Positions 7,301 to 8,095 of a stretch of DNA of 8,095 nucleotides are shown piece after piece. Every line of letters starts with the position of its first letter. Within the stretch, counting starts at the first letter, position 1. The stretch comes from Lachnospiraceae bacterium. Lineage in GTDB: Bacteria > Bacillota > Clostridia > Lachnospirales > Lachnospiraceae. Location: assembly GCA_009774215.1 (NCBI GenBank), contig VSNH01000142.1, positions 1-8,095 of the forward strand. Reading direction: 5' to 3'. The notes below the pieces were generated by a model. It saw only the letters and a list, made by a program, of their open reading frames with translations, was not told the origin of the DNA and made no database searches. A program made the position numbers and the translations under genes.

Positions 7301-8095
7301 ATAGCTCTTCTTCGCGTTCTGGTCAAGATACAGTCCCGTGCCATCCTCCAGATAGACAAGATCGGCCTCCTGCACCATCTGATAGGTAACGTCACCCGCA
7401 AGCACCGTATTCACCGTGATTGCAAAATCTTCAAAATCATTATCCTGTGATTTCAGAGAATTAAACACATAACGTCTCAGCCAGTCTTTCCCGCCGGTGC
7501 ATCGTATGTACACAGGCGCGTTCTGCACCTCCACATAATGTACGGAACCGCTCGCCGCCGCGCGTGTGCTGACCTCCTGCGCATCGGCGCTCTGAGAATC
7601 TGTATTCAGCGCTTCGATCTCCTGCAGCGTACCGCCCGTCAACGCCGATACATTCTCCATGGCGCGCATTCTGGTAAGCTTATACATACCCTTGCCGCCG
7701 CCAACATATTCGAACTGCCCCTCAAGCGCGGGTTCCGCGGCATAGACCTCCGCATCCGTTTCCGCCGCATCCGTGCCGTTCAAAACCAAACCACTTTCCA
7801 AGATATAGCTGTCGTAAGGAATGGGAACGCCATCTTCCTTAGAAATCTGTCTGACATCCTTAATCCGATACAGGAACTCCTCTTCCGTCGTCTCAACGTA
7901 GGTAAATTTTAAGATACAGTAGGTGCCGTCCTCCGGCAGCTCCGGCAGAGGCGTCGAAGGCGTATCCGGTGTGGGTTCTGTCGGCGTATCCGGTGTCGGC
8001 TGCTCCGGCACAGGGTCGGTCGGCGTATCCGGTGTCGGCTGCTCCGGCACAGGGTCGGTCGGCGTATCCGGTGTCGGCTGCTCCGGCACAGGGTC
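4334..8095 (-). CDS. Very large DUF5057-like, probably secreted protein (N-terminus beyond window)
   Basis: The frame is open to the window edge: 1253 codons plus TAA, with start and any signal peptide outside. Residues here are counted from the edge. Residues 1-50 are a Pro/Thr-rich repeat (unit VPEQPTPDTPTDP), typical of an extracellular stalk. Then come three similar alpha/beta-like segments (about 243-305, 513-592, 868-907), each a hydrophobic strand (LVYLED, MIFIGLD, VVVLGFGD), a helix and a second strand (PVIVDYG, PIVVENE, SVLVSSA). Acidic linkers (GADDDDEENG, GDESDEEQ) and an EF-hand-like loop DLNYDGVFAPEE (732-743) lie between segments two and three. The C-terminal third carries DGRNNYYVYSKGNVVYVG (about 1028-1045) and KIFVNALMAAY (about 1069-1079), which I recognise from DUF5057 proteins of Clostridia. 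No LPXTG motif or C-terminal membrane segment is present (it ends RAQMFLLE), so any anchor must be N-terminal. Function unknown; a surface or envelope role is inference. Confidence 0.8.
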   Translation of the reverse strand, partial: DPVPEQPTPDTPTDPVPEQPTPDTPTDPVPEQPTPDTPTEPTPDTPSTPLPELPEDGTYCILKFTYVETTEEEFLYRIKDVRQISKEDGVPIPYDSYILESGLVLNGTDAAETDAEVYAAEPALEGQFEYVGGGKGMYKLTRMRAMENVSALTGGTLQEIEALNTDSQSADAQEVSTRAAASGSVHYVEVQNAPVYIRCTGGKDWLRRYVFNSLKSQDNDFEDFAITVNTVLAGDVTYQMVQEADLVYLEDGTGLYLDQNAKKSYIYTEAAGNAEDGLADVDDSVITRLLYEVVMESKPVIVDYGIIEDEEKYPESKYQGLAKAFLKKDLTAFYHEMEKSDDLAGSILMNVDKDSKEFPNKKDNDYHYVNRSVYIVNGTPLVGDDFPEEMDKDEATSGFSEVLAAIRAENVMLSEDDKISEKVSKAMAVQYIINYSLGLVGEYKDLTILELQPTANMDSDLHRDTDEDKGSVVLYWQKGQEGEGQQILRSSRMIETNVITSSVAAFNSSYQDINADYNMIFIGLDGQRLYHEENEDGKMVAAYNDKDLKGKVYHTGDRVAGGDARYDANDITEQKKNALLDYLRAGYPIVVENECFEGRSARKAGVDDINTDVIGSDTQMYAFLREAVNMGGADDDDEENGIGIYTIEDVHSSAMFAVQLNALRPKIELRGEDENGGDESDEEQTVSDVIATVAVPDKTGILRGTIDYRITSDRAGEDKTYRGSLDRHLYLDLNYDGVFAPEEEYSGYQFEGSGNDGRISVDFNEINFGIVPWKLEVTDTDNKFRRASTQGCFTISGGEKAKIRVLQVLDDPANDFANLQEIYEKIENSMLGYYLKGAEGILKMNWDIETVTPAVLSDRLTKNANSLSMWDVVVLGFGDSGNPGGTVTTAVNDYIAAGGSVLVSSAGAAEDKGRLGMTADVMGQKDEKTYGKLGLHSDTKFRYEGIEARMFNKTPSLFLDRVNEGTISRWPYAIGTRAQLGANTEVSMPDYLLDIDTAKDAGQSYATAWFTLLDSNLSKGAYSSSPRDGRNNYYVYSKGNVVYVGQTEYKYVYDPNSGAPEGDGTEECKIFVNALMAAYNAGVHRANVSIVAGFNGTVKVESVTIPYDVAFKEAGDGTKNGILGETIDVYFRFTDNNIAVDKVTELSLFYKNAGAPAEAELLQPNGTVNTADFTVFTSPIWAVENNRLVEVVGVVPGKVYRIKAPLAALQNGEDETSQICVLLTNRYTRAGKSVEAFSMDSVTLNRAQMFLLE
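5867..5902 (-). other. EF-hand/dockerin-like calcium-binding loop in the large protein
   Basis: DLNYDGVFAPEE has acidic or Asn residues at loop positions 1, 3 and 5, Gly at 6 and Glu at 12, the classic 12-residue EF-hand loop. It stands alone, as in extracellular bacterial proteins where such single loops bind calcium structurally. Calcium binding is inferred from the motif. Confidence 0.55.
7982..8095. repeat. 39-bp tandem repeat encoding a Pro/Thr stalk
   Basis: Two perfect 39-bp units (7982-8020, 8021-8059) and 36 bases of a third (8060-8095) run into the window edge, with a degenerate half unit at about 7950-7981. Each unit encodes the 13 residues VPEQPTPDTPTDP in frame on the minus strand. 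The DNA identity is perfect, so the array is recent or kept homogeneous; its full length is unknown. Confidence 0.95.

Noticed and set aside
8087..8089. GTG at 8089 as the start of the large protein
   Set aside because: It encodes the valine of the repeat unit VPEQPTPDTPTDP; the frame continues unbroken to the window edge and no signal peptide follows.
7982..8095. CRISPR-like array
   Set aside because: The units are contiguous with no unique spacers and are translated in frame as a Pro/Thr repeat.

Overview
The window looks like a chromosomal segment of a Clostridia-type Firmicute, most plausibly a Lachnospiraceae gut or rumen bacterium. This rests on the comM(yifB)-dprA gene order, strong AGGAGG-type ribosome binding sites, sigma-A type promoters and a large DUF5057-like secreted protein. 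The genus cannot be named from the sequence. All four recognisable genes read on the minus strand, so the biological order runs from high to low coordinates: large surface protein, Rpn-like nuclease, comM, dprA.

Layout. At 4334-8095 lies the 3' part (1253 codons plus stop) of a very large, probably secreted protein. It has a Pro/Thr tandem-repeat stalk at the window edge, three similar alpha/beta-like segments, one EF-hand-like calcium loop and a C-terminal DUF5057-like region. The 3979-4333 intergenic region holds two hairpins that probably end that gene, one copy of a 127-bp direct repeat, and a local promoter. At 3052-3978 is an AT-rich gene for a PD-(D/E)XK, Rpn-family recombination-promoting nuclease/putative transposase. 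A second, nearly perfect copy of the 127-bp repeat (2916-3042) follows it. Then come comM (1219-2847, TTG start) and dprA (1-1125, 3' end outside the window), separated by a purine-rich 93-bp gap that may hold a 28-codon ORF overlapping the dprA start as ATGA.

How it fits together. ComM (a hexameric AAA+ branch-migration helicase) and DprA (the RecA loader on incoming single strands) both act on DNA taken up by natural transformation and are probably co-transcribed. The main surprise is that the Rpn-like gene lies exactly between two copies (126 of 127 bases identical) of a segment that, read on the minus strand, is a sigma-A type promoter (TTGACA-18-CATAAT) plus a structured leader. One copy drives comM and the other points into the nuclease gene. 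The simplest reading is a 1142-bp module (promoter-leader plus nuclease gene) inserted upstream of comM by recombination within the promoter-leader, which left comM with an intact promoter. The direction and mechanism of that event are inference; the repeat itself is directly visible.

Limits. No RNA gene, CRISPR array or classical insertion sequence was seen. Functions come from motif recognition by eye, without database searches.
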